Below are positions 1 to 8,338 of a DNA stretch of 31,002 nucleotides, one piece after another. The position numbers were made by a program, and so were the translations under genes. The notes under the pieces are model-generated. The model saw only the letters and a list, made by a program, of their open reading frames with translations, had not been told where the DNA came from and searched no databases. The stretch lies in IMG/VR virus record IMGVR_UViG_3300030104_002831, positions 1 to 31,002 of that record, one strand, 5' to 3'. Each line of letters opens with the position of its first letter. Positions within the stretch are counted from its first letter, which is position 1. This DNA comes from a virus.

Positions 1-3000
1 AAATTTCAGCGGCGTCAGCTATCTCCTGTTGTGCTTTATCGCTATAACGAACTGTACCTTGATTTTTGTATTCTTCTTTTACTTCCTTACTAATATTTGG
101 GTTAGCAAATATAATTTGTTTAAATCTTTTACTATCCATGTTTCTTATGGCCTCTGTATCAGCCATTAAAACCATTAGCTCTCTTACTTCCTTGGGTACT
201 TTTGGAAACTCTGTTTCTAATATAAAGCTTAAGTCTTCCGGTGATACTAAATCAAAACCAATGTTGTCTTCTATATATCTAGCTACTTTACCGGCATCTT
301 GTTGCCAACCCTCAGGCATTGTTTCACTGTTCATGAAAAATACCTCGCCTTTAGAGTTAGAGAACATAACATTAGCACCTCTATCTATTTTCATACCAAT
401 AGTAGCTATAGTAGCGTCTGTAATGTCGTGCTTACTTAAAAACTCCTCGCTATTAATAACTTCCATGGTAGCATCGAAACCTAAATACCACGCCATTAAA
501 TCAATAAGAGAATCTTGCTTTGAAGCTGGTCTACCTTGTCCTTCTGGTGGATTTAAGAAATTATCTATCCACTCTTGCTCAACCTCCGAATAAGGTTTTT
601 TCCTGTAAAGACTTGGTCCAGAATTTATATTAGTATCTTTTGGAAGTTTTCCTTCAGCTATAAGCTCTTTAACCCTTGTTGGGTTTATGTTTTCTTCAAC
701 TAACTCGTAAAAACCAGGGAAACTCTTATTAAATACTTCTTGTGGAAAGAGATTGTATAAAAGCTTTCCATTTTTTTTGATAAAATCTTGATACTCTACA
801 GAACCAGGCGTGCCCATCATTTTCTTTAGCTTATTAAATAACCTATCTTTCCAGTATTTTTTAAGTTTTGTAGTGAATTTTTTATCTAGTATGTTGTCGG
901 CTCGGTAGTTTGTGAGAACTTTTTCCAATGTCAAACCCATAACTCTCACCACGCCTTCTTTTATAAAATAGTAAAGCGGATCTCCTTTTTGAGTAACCTC
1001 ACCTGTTGCTGGGTCTACTATTTCTCTTTTTATACCTAATATATCCAATAATTGACTATATGTTATGTCATTCGTGATAACAGCGTCTATATCTACAAAC
1101 TCTTGAGATTCTATATCATTAACAAAAGAACTTTCGTCTTCTATACTTACATCAAAACGTTCTTTAGTACCAGCATCGTCTTTTTTAAATACATTTTTAG
1201 CTTTATTCCCAATTTGAGAGTTTATCCAACCAAAAAGACTATCGTTAACCTCTGGGTTAAAGTTTCTAATGTGGGTTATGAGCTCCGCGTAAGTAGATTG
1301 TATAAAGTCTTCTTCAGAAAAACCAGGCGGCTTTTCATATGGTATTTTTGACTTAATCAAACCGTCTAATTCTCCAAAAATCTGTACTATAGCTTCATCA
1401 GCACCTGTGCTATCCCACTCCTCTTTAGTCATTTTACCTAAAGCATCAATTTTTGGTTTTAAATCAACAGATGAAGAAAACATTGTCGGACCAGTTACGT
1501 TTGCCTTAACTCTATTTACAGGTGATTTATTACTTTGAATATCTCTAACGTAAGCGTTTAACCAGCTTAATATATCGTTAGGGTTGTTAAACTCTATATT
1601 CTCGTAACCGTTTTCTCTAAGTTTGTTTTCAACGTCTTTACCAACCGCCCTTAAAAACGTTTTAGTTGGTTTTATTTCTTTTTTAAGTACCATATCTACA
1701 TAAGCAGTTAGGTATTCTTCGACGTGATTTGGATCATTCCACACCTTCTGACCTTCTTTATTTATCTTAGTTCCAGTGTCGTAGCTAGCGTTAACTCTTT
1801 GTGTTATAAGTGCAAGGTCTTTTTTAGATAATAATTTTAGAAAACCAATAACTGTTTTTACACCTTCTGTAGTTATATTACCAGTACCATCTCTTAGCGA
1901 CGCGCCGAATATATAATGTACTACCTCGTGTTGCGCCACTGTTACAGCTCCTTCTTCTATAGCTACTTCTTTGTTTATATATATTTTTTTAGTATTAGGA
2001 TTGTACCAACCATCTTTTGTCAGGTACTCAGCTATTTCAGCTTTTGTAAAACCTTCGTCTATTAAATGCTGTTCTAATTCAGCTACAGTATTAAATATTT
2101 GGAAAGTACCTTCAGCTGTCCACTCTTCACCCTTTTTTATACCCTCATTAATCAGTCTCTCATTAGCTTTATTCTTAATTTGAACCATTAGATTATTTAT
2201 ATTATCTAATTGCTCGTCATAATATTTTAAAAGCTCTAATCCTTCTGGGTTTGTTGGATCATATTTTAAATAATTATCTTTAATATCTTTTCTTTCTCTA
2301 GCAATATTATCATACTCCTCTTTAAGCTGTAGCATTTGCGCTACTTCTAACTGGGTTAAGTAATCAAATTTACTAGCTTCCTTTTTTAAAAACTTTACCA
2401 ACTCATCTTGTAAACTTTTTATTTTATTATAATATGCGTCTTTTGCGTTTTGAGTTTTAGCTTTTAACATTGCTTCGTGGGCAGATTGTTGTTTTGAAAG
2501 ATTATCTTGCACTGTTTTTATAACGCTTTTATCTCTCCACATTACGCTTTTAATAGCTTGACCTCCTCCAGATATAAAACCACCACCAACAAACCCCATT
2601 AAAAACCTTTCTAAACCTTCTTCAGAAAACATCTGATCAAACGCCATTTCTAACGCCTCGTCCATTGAATATCCCTGCGCTAGAGCTCTGTTTATAATCT
2701 CAGTACCAAACTGACCAAACTCCGTTATACCCTCTGTAGAACCCGTTGTAAATATAGTTGCTATAAACTTACTCTTACCAGCGTCGCCTAGTAGTGCTTT
2801 TTTTATACTTTTAAAACCAATTCTTTCCATCACAAAAGCAGCAGCTGCTAAAACACTAGGTGTAAACAACTCGTGTTTTTCTTCTTCGTATAATTTCGTC
2901 ATAGCATCTTCCTCGCTTAGTTCTGGATAGTATCTTTTAGCTAATTCTAAATTATAATCAGTAACCATAGGCGCCCATATTTGAGGCGCTAAAGACCAAC

Positions 3001-4351
3001 CTCTAGACAAAAACGCAGGAACAAGGGTTTCCATCATACTATTCACGGCCAGTAGACCTCCTCCAAAAAACTTAACGGCATCTCCCTCTTTGAAACCCTT
3101 AACCATGTGAACATCCATTTCTTTTAAAAGCTTCTTATTAGCCATTAGCATTTCTATATTTCGAGCTAATTCAGCAGTGTAGTAATCACCAACTTGTACT
3201 TCTGGATTATTTAAGTAAACATGTTTCCAACCGTCTTCAAGGAGTTGTTTAGCCCATTGGTCTTGGTTTGTTGTGGTAGCAAAATTATACTTTTCTATAA
3301 CTTGTTCTTTAGTGTATAAAACGCCATTTGTGTCTAGCCAACCAGCATCCCCACCATCATAACCACCGATTAATCTATCGGCTAAAGTACTGTTATCGCC
3401 AATGTAATCATTAAACATTACTTTAGGCTGTATAACAAACGCGTTGTACATCCAGTTAAAATAATTATTATCCCAATTACTTTTTAAGTCCGACTGTATA
3501 TCATATAGTTTTTTCCACGTTTCTTTCTTTGTGAGTCCCTTAAATATTTTAGATATTAAAACAGGAGCCGTATCAGAGTCTGGATCCGGATCAGTTCTGT
3601 AAGGCATTATATCAACCGTGCCTTTAGGATCAGCTTTTTTATTCTTTACAAAATCTCTTTTTTGTTTATCTAAAGAAGGGCCAGATGGATCATAAACAAA
3701 GCCTTCTAGTTCGGTTCCTTCATACTGGTTTCTAATAGCGTCCATTTGGTTTTCAAACTTTATGTCTTCAACAACGTCGTCTCCTATAACATCATCTTCG
3801 TTAGGCGCTACTTTTTTGTCTTCTATGATAGGTATTTCTTTTAACACGAAGTTTATTTCATTACCAGCATCATCAACCCACATGTCATCTACTATTTCAC
3901 CGTCTTTTTTCTTCGGTTTTACATTTTTAGGTGGGTCGTCTACTACGTTAGATAGGTCTATTTTTTTACCTTCTTCATAATCGCCACCTATAACAGTGCC
4001 TTCGTATGTTAATTCGCTATATTCTTCAGTCTCCTCCTCTTTTTCCTCTTCTTGATTTAGATTAAATTTTTTATCAAATTTTTCTTTAAATTTAATAAAC
4101 TTATCAGTAAAATCATCGTCAGGCTTAACTGTAACCTCTGGTAATTCACGTGGTTCGGTATCATCTTTTCCTTGTGGACTACCAAATTTACCAAAATCAG
4201 GCAACTCATCTTCTTTGGTTCTATAAGCAGAGTCAGGTGAGTTGTAAGTATTTACAACTTGTTCAATATCAGACTCAGTAACGTTTGGTTCGTTCTCTAT
4301 AATCTGATTGATAATATTTTCTAACTCCTGACTATTGTTTGGTGTAGACAT
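1..4351 (-). CDS. Giant internal/ejected virion protein with zinc-metallopeptidase motif (partial, C-terminus beyond window)
   Basis: The frame is open from the ATG at 4349-4351 to the left edge, giving 1450 codons without a stop. Visible in order: an acidic low-complexity N-terminus (about 1-210); a mixed region with Gly-rich hydrophobic stretches between about 425 and 600 (FFGGGLLAV, LAAAAFVM, GFVGGGFISGGG); a charged helical, probably coiled-coil part (about 600-720); then AVTVAQHEVVHYIFG with HEVVH at 808-812 and EEYLTAY at 878-884, which fits a zincin with a downstream Glu ligand. Another patch (about 1014-1075) has the sequence HIRNFNPEVNDSLFGWIN. The start lies 1 base after the stop of the 803-aa gene, so it is the last visible gene of the tail/ejection operon. 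Very large multi-domain proteins with peptidase domains in this position are known from phages (polyvalent-type proteins) and are thought to enter the cell with the DNA. That role is inferred here. Confidence 0.8.
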   Translation of the reverse strand, partial: MSTPNNSQELENIINQIIENEPNVTESDIEQVVNTYNSPDSAYRTKEDELPDFGKFGSPQGKDDTEPRELPEVTVKPDDDFTDKFIKFKEKFDKKFNLNQEEEKEEETEEYSELTYEGTVIGGDYEEGKKIDLSNVVDDPPKNVKPKKKDGEIVDDMWVDDAGNEINFVLKEIPIIEDKKVAPNEDDVIGDDVVEDIKFENQMDAIRNQYEGTELEGFVYDPSGPSLDKQKRDFVKNKKADPKGTVDIMPYRTDPDPDSDTAPVLISKIFKGLTKKETWKKLYDIQSDLKSNWDNNYFNWMYNAFVIQPKVMFNDYIGDNSTLADRLIGGYDGGDAGWLDTNGVLYTKEQVIEKYNFATTTNQDQWAKQLLEDGWKHVYLNNPEVQVGDYYTAELARNIEMLMANKKLLKEMDVHMVKGFKEGDAVKFFGGGLLAVNSMMETLVPAFLSRGWSLAPQIWAPMVTDYNLELAKRYYPELSEEDAMTKLYEEEKHELFTPSVLAAAAFVMERIGFKSIKKALLGDAGKSKFIATIFTTGSTEGITEFGQFGTEIINRALAQGYSMDEALEMAFDQMFSEEGLERFLMGFVGGGFISGGGQAIKSVMWRDKSVIKTVQDNLSKQQSAHEAMLKAKTQNAKDAYYNKIKSLQDELVKFLKKEASKFDYLTQLEVAQMLQLKEEYDNIARERKDIKDNYLKYDPTNPEGLELLKYYDEQLDNINNLMVQIKNKANERLINEGIKKGEEWTAEGTFQIFNTVAELEQHLIDEGFTKAEIAEYLTKDGWYNPNTKKIYINKEVAIEEGAVTVAQHEVVHYIFGASLRDGTGNITTEGVKTVIGFLKLLSKKDLALITQRVNASYDTGTKINKEGQKVWNDPNHVEEYLTAYVDMVLKKEIKPTKTFLRAVGKDVENKLRENGYENIEFNNPNDILSWLNAYVRDIQSNKSPVNRVKANVTGPTMFSSSVDLKPKIDALGKMTKEEWDSTGADEAIVQIFGELDGLIKSKIPYEKPPGFSEEDFIQSTYAELITHIRNFNPEVNDSLFGWINSQIGNKAKNVFKKDDAGTKERFDVSIEDESSFVNDIESQEFVDIDAVITNDITYSQLLDILGIKREIVDPATGEVTQKGDPLYYFIKEGVVRVMGLTLEKVLTNYRADNILDKKFTTKLKKYWKDRLFNKLKKMMGTPGSVEYQDFIKKNGKLLYNLFPQEVFNKSFPGFYELVEENINPTRVKELIAEGKLPKDTNINSGPSLYRKKPYSEVEQEWIDNFLNPPEGQGRPASKQDSLIDLMAWYLGFDATMEVINSEEFLSKHDITDATIATIGMKIDRGANVMFSNSKGEVFFMNSETMPEGWQQDAGKVARYIEDNIGFDLVSPEDLSFILETEFPKVPKEVRELMVLMADTEAIRNMDSKRFKQIIFANPNISKEVKEEYKNQGTVRYSDKAQQEIADAAEI

Positions 4352-4352
4352 A

Positions 4353-6764
4353 TTAACTGTATTTTTCTATTAATTCACGACTTTTTGAAGTCAAACTTTT
4401 ATCTTCCGCCGCACCACTGATAAGTGTTCCTCGTGTATACTTCGCGACTAGTTCCTTAGCGTTAAGTTTTGGCTTTGGCTTAGAATTATTAAATTCTCTT
4501 TTTAAATAACTTTTTAAAGCTATTTTAACAACATCTTCTAAATAAGCCTCGCTAAACTCACTGTGGTTAGGATGTAAAGCGCTTATAGTTTCACTACCAT
4601 ACATTTCAGCTAAATGACCAGCTATATCTATCCCTAAGTGGTCTTCACCATCCCAAAGAAAAGATAGTTGTGCTTCCTTGTCTTTAGCCATTTGCGATAC
4701 TAAAGCATCTACATTACCCTCGCTATAGGCTTCACCTGCTTTAGCGGATTGCCTTAGTTGGTTTACCGCTGTGCCATATAGGGTCATGCTTTCTAGATCT
4801 GTTTGAAAAACATTATCTGTTAACTGAGAAGAATTATATATTTCATCTACACCGTCTACTTTGAAAAATATCTCAGGTTTACCACCTCCCATTATAGCCA
4901 TTTTAACTAAGGGACTTTCTGAATAAACCAAATCAGCCATAAACATGTTATCTATTTTAGAACCTTTTGATAGGTTATTATCTGTTTTTGCCTCAATCCA
5001 TAAAGCTTTGTTTTCAGCTATAACATTAAATTTAGAAGCGACCTTTTTTAAGTCCATCATTGTCGTTTCTATTTGGTTTTTACTAGCAGGATCTCCTTGT
5101 TGGGACATTTGATTTATTATTTCTTTTTGTTCATTCATAAACCTACCTATCTCCATTTTAGCATCTGAACCTAGGGTTTCAACTGACTTTTCATCGCCAA
5201 ATAAGCTTAAGTTACTTATATATTCGTCTGTCATTTTATCAACCTTATCGGGTGTTAAAACACTCATAACGTCCCATATGTTTGACCTAGGTATATTGAG
5301 ATCTTGGGTTGGTACTTCTTCATTGTTATCTGCGGGTAGATTTTGTGTTACCACCTCTTCGTTAGGATCCGCGGGTAGATTCTGCTCTATGTACTTAAAA
5401 GGACCTGGGTTTAACTTGCTTTTTCTACCAAGCCTATATTGAAGTGCTGATTCTTTATTACTATATTTAACAGGTGAAATATACTTACCAGGACTTTCTT
5501 GGCCATAACCACCTGGATTAGTATAGTTGTAATTAGAATACTGATAACCTTCTTTGTTTCTTTGAGAGCCTAAAAAACCACTTCTAACCACTTTACTACC
5601 ACCATATGTTGTTTTAGGATTATCACCAGACCTATTGTACTTATCTCTATTTCTTGCTGCCCATCTACTTTCCTGAGGAGATGAGACGTCATTTCTATAA
5701 AAATGCCTTTTTCCATCTTTGTAAACAGACTTCACATGTGGACCTATACTCTCGTTATATTGTTGCTCGGTTATTTTAAATGTTTTTCCTTTGCTTTTTA
5801 TTTTGTATATTTTTTCACCTTTATCATTCTTTCCAACATCTTTAACGGTAAAACTACTAGGATTACCGCTTTTGTCTGTTGGCAATAACTCATCAACAGA
5901 TTGTAGTGGTTTTCCCTTTATATCAACACCATCTCCAAATTTCACCTCAGGACCTTGGTATTTAAATTCTGGATAATCAGGATTTAAAACGCCAGCAGAA
6001 ACATTTGTTACGGTGTTAGTGTTGTTAACGTCTGTGGTTTTATTATTAACAATATTTTCTTGGTTGGTGTTACTTTTTTTATTATCAACTTTGTTTACGT
6101 TGGGATCTACGACATCAGGTTCTACGACATCAGGCTCAACTACATCAGGTTCTACTACGTCAGGTTCTACTACGTCAGGTTCTACTACGTCGGGCTCGAC
6201 TACATCAGGCTCTACTACGTCGGGTTCATCGTCTTCAACTACTTCGTTTGTATTTTGGTTAGTTGTTTTGTTTAAATCACCATCACCGGTTTCTATGTCA
6301 CCACCTTCGCTATTTATGCTATTGTCTACTTGACTGTTGTCCGTTTGACTATTGTCTGTTTGACTGTTGTCTATGTCTTTATTTATATCGCCTTCAGCGT
6401 AATCACCACCTACGTTTTGTTGGTTTTCAATATTTTGAGTATTGGTAGAATTATCAGTATTTATAGTCGTAGAGTTGTCTGTGTTTTCTGTATTAACATC
6501 TCCATAATAATTGTTCGTGGTTCCACCAGGTTTACCACCTTGTGTTGTAGCATCTTTCTTGTTTAACCTACTTCTAACACGATCGAAAGACGAATTAAAA
6601 GCCTTATCAAAAGCATTGACATCCCAATCACCAGCACTTAAACTGGTCTCGCCTCCCGTTTGATAGTTAGACCACGCTGCGCCTTTCACTAACGTCTCGT
6701 TAATTTCTAAAGGAGATTTTTTCTCCTGTTTTTTCTTGCTTGTAAATAATATTCTTCTAGCCAT
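4353..6764 (-). CDS. 803-aa repeat-bearing virion-associated protein
   Basis: Unrecognised by function, probably structural or ejected. The basic start ([19 protein letters not shown]) is followed by a [20 protein letters not shown] segment near 48-66, then an Asn/Thr/Asp-rich low-complexity stretch (about 80-260). That stretch contains DNSQ(T/V) repeats (132-149) and eight exact EPDVV pentapeptides (180-219). A Lys/Tyr/Gly-rich middle follows, with a duplicated LPADxNEEVxTQ segment near 5300-5385. The C-terminal 300 residues look globular and mostly helical, starting near [18 protein letters not shown]. It sits between the Ala/Gln-rich internal virion protein (12 bases after that gene's stop) and the giant metallopeptidase protein, which suggests a shared role in the particle interior. 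The plus-strand frames inside it are shadows of the repeats. Confidence 0.8.
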   Translation of the reverse strand: MARRILFTSKKKQEKKSPLEINETLVKGAAWSNYQTGGETSLSAGDWDVNAFDKAFNSSFDRVRSRLNKKDATTQGGKPGGTTNNYYGDVNTENTDNSTTINTDNSTNTQNIENQQNVGGDYAEGDINKDIDNSQTDNSQTDNSQVDNSINSEGGDIETGDGDLNKTTNQNTNEVVEDDEPDVVEPDVVEPDVVEPDVVEPDVVEPDVVEPDVVEPDVVDPNVNKVDNKKSNTNQENIVNNKTTDVNNTNTVTNVSAGVLNPDYPEFKYQGPEVKFGDGVDIKGKPLQSVDELLPTDKSGNPSSFTVKDVGKNDKGEKIYKIKSKGKTFKITEQQYNESIGPHVKSVYKDGKRHFYRNDVSSPQESRWAARNRDKYNRSGDNPKTTYGGSKVVRSGFLGSQRNKEGYQYSNYNYTNPGGYGQESPGKYISPVKYSNKESALQYRLGRKSKLNPGPFKYIEQNLPADPNEEVVTQNLPADNNEEVPTQDLNIPRSNIWDVMSVLTPDKVDKMTDEYISNLSLFGDEKSVETLGSDAKMEIGRFMNEQKEIINQMSQQGDPASKNQIETTMMDLKKVASKFNVIAENKALWIEAKTDNNLSKGSKIDNMFMADLVYSESPLVKMAIMGGGKPEIFFKVDGVDEIYNSSQLTDNVFQTDLESMTLYGTAVNQLRQSAKAGEAYSEGNVDALVSQMAKDKEAQLSFLWDGEDHLGIDIAGHLAEMYGSETISALHPNHSEFSEAYLEDVVKIALKSYLKREFNNSKPKPKLNAKELVAKYTRGTLISGAAEDKSLTSKSRELIEKYS
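6108..6227 (-). repeat. Eight tandem 15-bp units encoding (EPDVV)8
   Basis: Eight in-frame 15-base units encode Glu-Pro-Asp-Val-Val at residues 180-219 of the 803-aa protein. The units are not identical in DNA: third positions vary (GAA/GAG, CCC/CCT, GAC/GAT) while the peptide is exact, which indicates selection on the protein rather than a fresh slippage product. The result is a stiff, strongly acidic linker between a low-complexity N-terminus and the rest of the protein. Confidence 0.9.
6318..6371 (-). repeat. Short tandem DNSQ(T/V) repeat
   Basis: Residues 132-149 of the 803-aa protein read [18 protein letters not shown], a second array with 15-base periodicity about 90 bases away from the EPDVV array. 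The two arrays have unrelated unit sequences but the same unit length. It forms part of a long Asn-rich disordered linker. Confidence 0.75.
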
Positions 6765-6776
6765 GTTATATTTTTA

Positions 6777-7448
6777 TTATTCCCAGATTGTACCTGCTTT
6801 CAAATTACCCATAAAAGAACCTGTTTGCCCACCAGCTCCTCCTTGAATTCCTTTTGTTAAACCGCCAGCCAAAGCGCCACCAATAGAACCTATACCTGAC
6901 GAAACAGCGGCTCTTGCTCTTTGTCTAGCCGCATCAGCAGCTCCTTTTCTTTGCTGAGCCATTCCTAATAGTGTTTCTGCTTTATCTTTTTCTTGCGCTC
7001 TAGAATATACCTCTCCTTTTCTTTCCATCATCTGTATATTACCAGCCATTTGAGCTTCTTTCATTTGGTTGGCAGATTCTTGTTGACCAATAGAAGCTGA
7101 AGCCGCTTGAGCTTGTTGAGCGCCTTGATTAGCCATAGCTTGTGCTAAACCAGCAATACCAGAACCACCAGCAGCGCCTTGCATACTCTGCATAATGTTT
7201 GCTTGATTTTGTTGGTTTTGTTGAGCCATGAAATCAGCTTGCTGCGTGTTAACGGTTAGATCTTCCATAGTATTCTCCATATTAAGATATGGGTTACTAG
7301 TATCTAAGTTCTCATACGTAGCCTTTCTTTTTGCTAGTTCTCTAGCTGCTGCCTTTTGCTCTCTTCTACGAGCTCGACCACCAGAAAGTGCCATACCTAT
7401 TTTTGCAGCCCCACTGGCTACACCTACTCCTACTAATACGAACGACAT
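6777..7448 (-). CDS. Ala/Gln-rich internal virion protein (ejection-protein-like)
   Basis: 223 aa. The N-terminus (SFVLVGVGVASGAAKIGMALSGG) is hydrophobic and Gly-rich and could insert in a membrane. It is followed by a basic patch (RARRREQKAAARELAKRK) and a long helical Ala/Gln/Met-rich body (QQADFMAQQNQQNQANIMQ and later). The C-terminus is another Gly-rich segment (about 180-210, SSGIGSIGGALAGGLTKGIQGG). This architecture, small with a helical Q/A core and glycine-zipper-like ends, is that of internal virion proteins of short-tailed phages such as the T7 gp14 type, which build the DNA-translocating channel. No catalytic motif is seen. It begins right after the stop of the cupin gene (3 bases) and precedes the 803-aa gene. 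Function is inferred from composition and position. Confidence 0.75.
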   Translation of the reverse strand: MSFVLVGVGVASGAAKIGMALSGGRARRREQKAAARELAKRKATYENLDTSNPYLNMENTMEDLTVNTQQADFMAQQNQQNQANIMQSMQGAAGGSGIAGLAQAMANQGAQQAQAASASIGQQESANQMKEAQMAGNIQMMERKGEVYSRAQEKDKAETLLGMAQQRKGAADAARQRARAAVSSGIGSIGGALAGGLTKGIQGGAGGQTGSFMGNLKAGTIWE

Positions 7449-7451
7449 AAG

Positions 7452-7916
7452 CTATTTGTTTTTGTTAATATATTTTTCATATTCTTCATAATTTTTTGAA
7501 ACAATTTCTGCTTCTAGTTTGTCTAAATCCTGTGTATTGCTAGGGTTTTTATGTATATTTACAAATATACTATCCTCATTAGCAAAAATAACTCTTTTAA
7601 CACCAGGCGTTGAAACAACGTAACACGGCGCTATAAAATCTTCTTGTGCATTTTCTGTAGTAACAGTTATATTACCAGTTAATAAAAACCAAACATGTAA
7701 GTGGTTATGTATTGCTCCAATTACAGCTGATTCTTTTTTCATACTCATTTGTCTAACGTATATACCGTCAGCAAAAGAATGCTTTAATGGAAAAACTTCA
7801 GACCTAACTATACTCTCCCCCTTGTTGCTTATAATGTTTTTTCCATCTGTATTATCTATTAGAACTTTTTCAAGTTCTAGTATACCTTTTCTTGATACTA
7901 GTTTGTTTTTAGACAT
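7452..7916 (-). CDS. Cupin-fold protein
   Basis: 154 aa. The core GAIHNHLHVWFLLTGNITV (67-85) matches the first cupin motif (Gly, His-x-His, then Gly), with His70, His72 and His74 as possible metal ligands. The second motif is degenerate: APCYVVSTPGVKRVIFANED (96-115) keeps the Pro-Gly and Asn positions, but the usual His is replaced by Arg108. His122 follows in FVNIHKN. The last 25 residues are charged and helical (LEAEIVSKNYEEYEKYINKN). Cupins are small beta-barrels that bind metals or sugars, and enzymatic activity here is uncertain. It lies between receptor-binding/virion genes and internal virion genes, so it may be a particle component or act on host sugars. The start is preceded by an A/T-only leader in a 42-base gap. 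Confidence 0.75.
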   Translation of the reverse strand: MSKNKLVSRKGILELEKVLIDNTDGKNIISNKGESIVRSEVFPLKHSFADGIYVRQMSMKKESAVIGAIHNHLHVWFLLTGNITVTTENAQEDFIAPCYVVSTPGVKRVIFANEDSIFVNIHKNPSNTQDLDKLEAEIVSKNYEEYEKYINKNK

Positions 7917-7958
7917 TTATATTATTTAATATAGTATAATAATCACACTTTTTTTGCA

Positions 7959-8336
7959 TTATTTACTACTTTCAAAGATATCGGCGCCAACGCTAAATAA
8001 CTCTGATACTTTGTCTAGCTCGTTGTTTTTCATTGTGGCCTCAGCGTAGTAACCTATTAAACCACTTGGGTTTACATTTTTGTGTTTACTAAATAATATA
8101 AAGTAACTACTAATGGCAGAGCCATAAGGGCTCGTGCCCGGCGTGGGACCACCAGTTGGATATGTCACGGTCATTACTAACCTAGCAGCATTAATACTAG
8201 CACAAGGACCAATAGAGACTACCTCACCACCTACGCTTGCACCACCTACAGTAGCAACTGGTGTAAAGAAAATTTCATCACCTACTTGCACTGAGTCTTG
8301 TATTGGATTTTCAAAAGTTAAAGTTAATGTTGGCAT
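7959..8336 (-). CDS. Conserved small virion-type protein
   Basis: 125 aa, beta-rich. It opens with a strand and a repeated hydrophobic pattern (MPTLTLTFENPIQDSVQVGD) and ends with FSKHKNVNPSGLIGYYAEATMKNN and SELFSVGADIFESSK. I recognise this C-terminal pattern (a 'GYYAE...KN...ELF.V...ESSK' series) as common in small structural proteins of marine phages, but its precise role is not known to me. It starts 2 bases after the stop of the 828-aa receptor-binding candidate, which suggests co-translation and a role in the same tail assembly. No catalytic residues are evident. A small tail or fibre accessory protein is the most likely reading. Confidence 0.7.
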   Translation of the reverse strand: MPTLTLTFENPIQDSVQVGDEIFFTPVATVGGASVGGEVVSIGPCASINAARLVMTVTYPTGGPTPGTSPYGSAISSYFILFSKHKNVNPSGLIGYYAEATMKNNELDKVSELFSVGADIFESSK

Positions 8337-8338
8337 AA

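Noticed and set aside
66-593. 175-residue plus-strand frame and other plus-strand frames in 1-4351
   Set aside because: The minus strand is one uninterrupted frame of 1450 codons here with sensible protein motifs. The plus-strand frames are shadows.
6108-6227. CRISPR-like array from regular short repeats
   Set aside because: The units are contiguous 15-mers without spacers and code in frame.
6013-6333. Plus-strand frame with a (GSTTS)n repeat, looking like a Ser/Thr-rich surface protein
   Set aside because: It is the complement of the (EPDVV)8 array in the 803-aa minus-strand gene. No neighbouring genes lie on the plus strand.
7917-7958. Possible promoter in the 42-base gap (TATACT-like hexamer)
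   Set aside because: The gap is nearly pure A/T, so such hexamers arise by chance. No matching second element or Bacteroidota-type TTTG spacing was found.
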